Assembly (NCBI GenBank): GCA_013289825.1
Contig: JABCZF010000001.1
Coordinates: forward strand, 1-64,000
Length of the DNA stretch: 64,000 nucleotides
Direction: 5' to 3'
Source of the DNA: Acidobacteriota bacterium
GTDB taxonomy: Bacteria > Acidobacteriota > Terriglobia > Acidiferrales > UBA7541
Numbering within the stretch: the first letter of the stretch is position 1; every line of letters starts with the position of its first letter. The notes below the pieces were generated by a model, which saw only the letters and a program-made list of their open reading frames with translations, ran no database searches and was not told the DNA's origin. The translations under genes were made by a program, and so were the position numbers. Below, piece by piece: positions 61,548-64,000 of this stretch.

Positions 61548-64000
61548 ATGAGCAAGTCATCAGGTAAAGTACTCTTCGTTTTCTTTTCTTCCTTTCTCTG
61601 TGGTTGTCTCACGCTTCTTCCCCCGCTGCATGCCGCACCGCAACAAACTCTCGGCGGCATAACCGGCACCATCACGGACTCCTCCGGCGGCGTTCTTGCC
61701 GATGCGCTAGTCACTGTCGTCGCCGACGCCACCAAACTTACCCGCATCCAAAAAACGACCACCGTCGGCAGCTACGATTTTGTAAATCTTCCCATTGGTT
61801 CCTACACCCTCACCTATTCCCATGACGGTTTCGAGTCCCAGCGAATCCCTTCCATCGTCGTGCAGGCCGACCGCACCGTCACCGTCAACGTTACTCTCAA
61901 AGTTGGGCAGGTCGGCACCACCGTCACCGTCGAAGCCACCCCCCTGATGAATGCCGTCGACACTACCAACGGCTACATTCTCGAAAAAGACCAGATTGAA
62001 TCCATTCCCTTGCCCACCGGCAGCTTTACCGGCATTGCCATCCTCTCTCCTGGTGTCAACGCCGAACTCTCCAGCGGCTCGGGCGTCAACAGCGGCCTCG
62101 GCAACCTCCCCATCTGGGCCAACGGCCAGCGCGACACCAGCAATACCTTCCTCCTGAACGGCGTCGACGCCAGCAATCTCTTCAACGGCAAAAGCACCAG
62201 CGAAGTTTCCTCGGCCCGCATCGTCAACAACACCGGCATCGGCGGCGCCGCCAGCATTTCCAGCACTACCGCCGAACCTCTCCAGAGCACGGCCTCGCCC
62301 TATCTGGCCATCGGCCAGGCCCTCCCCACCCCTGCCCCGGAAACCATCGAAGAGTTTCGCGTAAACACTTCCATGTACGACGCCCAGCAAGGTTCGACCA
62401 GCGGCGCCCACCTCGACATGAGCACCGCCTCCGGCACCAACAATCTCCACGGCAGCGCCTACATCCATCGCGGATCCAGCGCGCTCAACGCCGCCCCCTT
62501 CTTCTACAATGCTGATCCCAACATTCCCGCCAGTGACAAAGTGCCCGGCCTGCACAGCTACACCGCGGGTGCCACGCTGGGCGGTTCGCTCATCAAGAAC
62601 AAGCTCTTCGGCTTTCTTTCCTACCAGCACATCGAGAAATCCGATGCCGAAATTGGCAGCTCGCGCGTTTCCGTTCCTCCCGGCCTCACCGACGACCGCA
62701 GCCTCACAGCCCTGGCCGCCCTCGTCAACGGTACCTGCGCGACTCCCCCTTGCAACTTTCCGGCTTCCTCCCAAGTCCAAGCTCAGTTCGGCACGACCGG
62801 CGGCACCATCAGCCCCATCGCCTATGGTCTGCTCAATTACAAACTCCCCAACGGTCAGTTTCTGATCCCTTCCGCCAACAGTTTCGTTCCCACGATCAAT
62901 TTCCCCGAAAATACTTTCACGCAAGGCACGGCCTATTTCCTCGCCCATCAAGCCGTCTCCGATCTCGATTGGATCGTCACTTCCAAAGACACTCTCGCTC
63001 TGAAGTACTACTATCAGCATGACCCCAGCACCGCTCCCTACGCTTACTCAGGATCCCCCGGTTTCACACAGCACCTCGACGCCGGCAGCCAAGTCGCTTC
63101 GATCACCAATACCCAAGTCCTCAAACCGAACCTCAGCGTTGTCGAAGTCTTCGGTTTCCTTCGCGAAAAAGTGTATAGCACCATCGACCAGCCCTTCACT
63201 CCGCAGCAATTGGGCTCCTACGTCCACGGCCTCACGGGCGCATCCGTGTCCGATTCCACCATTAACACGTTTGGCTCCTCGTTCTTTCCCGGCATCTCCA
63301 TCGTTGACGACTATGGCAATCCTCCGGCCCCCTACAACCAGAATTTTGTCTTTAACGCGGCCACCAACATCGGCAGTGGCGCCAACTCCCAAGGCGCCTT
63401 TACTGGCGTTTTCCAAAACCGCTTTATGCCGTCCGCCAACGCCGTTTGGACTCTCGGCAAGCACACCCTCAATTTCGGCGGCAGCTTCGCCTACACTCAG
63501 CTGAACACTCGCGATCGTCGCCCAAACACAGGCACCATTGGATTCGCCGATTTCTCGCAATTCCTTCAAGGGTTGGTCGTGCCCTACACCTCTGACGGCT
63601 TCATCACCACCGCCTATCTCCAGGGCGACGCTAATCGCTACTACCGCTCCAAAGAAACCGGGATGTTTCTCCAGGACAAGTTCCAGATTCGCTCCAATCT
63701 CAGCCTCACCGCCGGACTTCGCTTCGACGACCACGGCGGCCTCACCGAGAAGTACGGCCGCCTCTACAATTTCGATCCCTCCCAATACGACTACAACGCC
63801 GCCACCGACACCATCGTCAACAACGGGTTTCTCATCGCCGGCAATAACAAACTGTTTCCCTCCAAAGGCATCAGCAATTCGACTCTGACAGGCAGAGAGT
63901 GGGGCCTCGGCCCCCGTCTGGGTGTAGCCTGGAGTCCCAAAATGTTCAACAGCAAGATCGTCGTCCGCGCCGGCTGGGGTATGTACTATGACCGCGGCGA
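61548..64000 (+). CDS. Oar-like TonB-dependent receptor, 3' end cut by the window edge
   Basis: The ORF track omits this gene because it has no stop in the window. From the ATG at 61548, with 'GGAGGGG' seven bases upstream, the frame is open for 817 codons. A signal peptide ('FSSFLCGCLTLLPPLHAAPQ') is followed by a carboxypeptidase-regulatory-like domain ('GITGTITDSSGGVLADALVT', 'YDFVNLPIGSYTLTYSHDGF'). A plug ('QIESIPLPTGSFTGIAILSP', 'FLLNGVDASNLFNGK') and the beginning of a large barrel ('YRSKETGMFLQDKFQIRSNL', 'WGLGPRLGVAWSPKMFNSKI') follow. It is an outer-membrane transporter of unknown ligand, and the second of this type in the window after 31247. Confidence 0.93.
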   Translation, partial: MSKSSGKVLFVFFSSFLCGCLTLLPPLHAAPQQTLGGITGTITDSSGGVLADALVTVVADATKLTRIQKTTTVGSYDFVNLPIGSYTLTYSHDGFESQRIPSIVVQADRTVTVNVTLKVGQVGTTVTVEATPLMNAVDTTNGYILEKDQIESIPLPTGSFTGIAILSPGVNAELSSGSGVNSGLGNLPIWANGQRDTSNTFLLNGVDASNLFNGKSTSEVSSARIVNNTGIGGAASISSTTAEPLQSTASPYLAIGQALPTPAPETIEEFRVNTSMYDAQQGSTSGAHLDMSTASGTNNLHGSAYIHRGSSALNAAPFFYNADPNIPASDKVPGLHSYTAGATLGGSLIKNKLFGFLSYQHIEKSDAEIGSSRVSVPPGLTDDRSLTALAALVNGTCATPPCNFPASSQVQAQFGTTGGTISPIAYGLLNYKLPNGQFLIPSANSFVPTINFPENTFTQGTAYFLAHQAVSDLDWIVTSKDTLALKYYYQHDPSTAPYAYSGSPGFTQHLDAGSQVASITNTQVLKPNLSVVEVFGFLREKVYSTIDQPFTPQQLGSYVHGLTGASVSDSTINTFGSSFFPGISIVDDYGNPPAPYNQNFVFNAATNIGSGANSQGAFTGVFQNRFMPSANAVWTLGKHTLNFGGSFAYTQLNTRDRRPNTGTIGFADFSQFLQGLVVPYTSDGFITTAYLQGDANRYYRSKETGMFLQDKFQIRSNLSLTAGLRFDDHGGLTEKYGRLYNFDPSQYDYNAATDTIVNNGFLIAGNNKLFPSKGISNSTLTGREWGLGPRLGVAWSPKMFNSKIVVRAGWGMYYDRG

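Noticed and set aside
61707-63020. 437-residue glycine-rich minus-strand ORF
   Set aside because: Antisense shadow of the partial TonB receptor that starts at 61548.
1-64000. CRISPR arrays, tRNA/rRNA genes, complete insertion sequences or prophage genes
   Set aside because: I looked for regular short repeats, tRNA-like cloverleaf ends and transposase/integrase motifs and found none that hold up.

Overview
The window (~58% GC by eye, densely coding, both strands) reads like a chromosome segment of a soil-type Acidobacteriota bacterium. No rRNA or marker gene is present, so this rests on gene families. These are two large Oar-like TonB-dependent receptors with carboxypeptidase-regulatory N-domains, an OmpR/CadC-type winged-helix-TPR regulator, a remnant of an acidobacterial-type (ADOP) ABC permease, many exported TPR proteins, and seven exported FG-GAP/VCBS + ASPIC/UnbV (CRTAC1-family) proteins. 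I saw no tRNA, rRNA, CRISPR array or intact insertion sequence.

Layout. (1) 1-383: C-terminal part of a LacI-family regulator cut by the window edge. (2) 0.5-10.8 kb: a same-strand run of CRTAC1-redoxin-TPR fusion, large TPR protein, and two CRTAC1 proteins, closed by a strong bidirectional terminator against a convergent exported CarboxypepD_reg-TPR protein. (3) 12.4-18.3 kb: a galactoside cluster with GH97, galactokinase and GH2; palindromes of the type LacI regulators use lie between GH97 and galK. (4) 19.0-21.4 kb: di-haem cytochrome c and PQQ dehydrogenase, translationally coupled, with a XoxF-like D-W-D motif. (5) 21.6-28.4 kb: exported Gfo/Idh/MocA oxidoreductase, wHTH-TPR regulator, and two exported TPR proteins. 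(6) 28.9-41.1 kb: a CRTAC1 gene, a TonB receptor with a clear terminator, an exported hypothetical protein, a TPR paralogue, and a coupled pair of CRTAC1 genes. Two CRTAC1 genes here share a tract of about 150 bp that is almost identical in DNA. (7) 41.3-48.2 kb: GH38 alpha-mannosidase, a CusF-SCO fusion, and a rotamase-CRTAC1 fusion. (8) 48.6-54.4 kb: complete RND efflux operon. (9) 54.8-56.2 kb: AbiE-type toxin-antitoxin pair in reversed gene order beside a truncated ABC permease start. (10) 56.6-59.4 kb: APC permease, DUF2165 protein and an unusual cytochrome c. (11) 59.5-61.3 kb: RidA, acetamidase/formamidase and a heavily frameshifted AtzH-like (DUF3225) pseudogene. (12) 61.5 kb to the end: a second Oar-like TonB receptor running off the window; the ORF track omits it.

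How they may work together. Three glycosidases, galactokinase, the LacI remnant and the TonB receptors suggest a loose glycan-utilisation region. The CRTAC1/TPR proteins recur around it. They are exported, rich in DxDxDG calcium-type loops, and fused to or beside redoxin, parvulin and SCO/CusF modules. This suggests an envelope or extracellular role linked to protein folding, thiol or metal chemistry, but their function is unknown and this is inference. The AbiE pair, the broken ABC permease, the decayed AtzH gene and the duplicated CRTAC1/TPR genes mark this as accessory, actively rearranging DNA.
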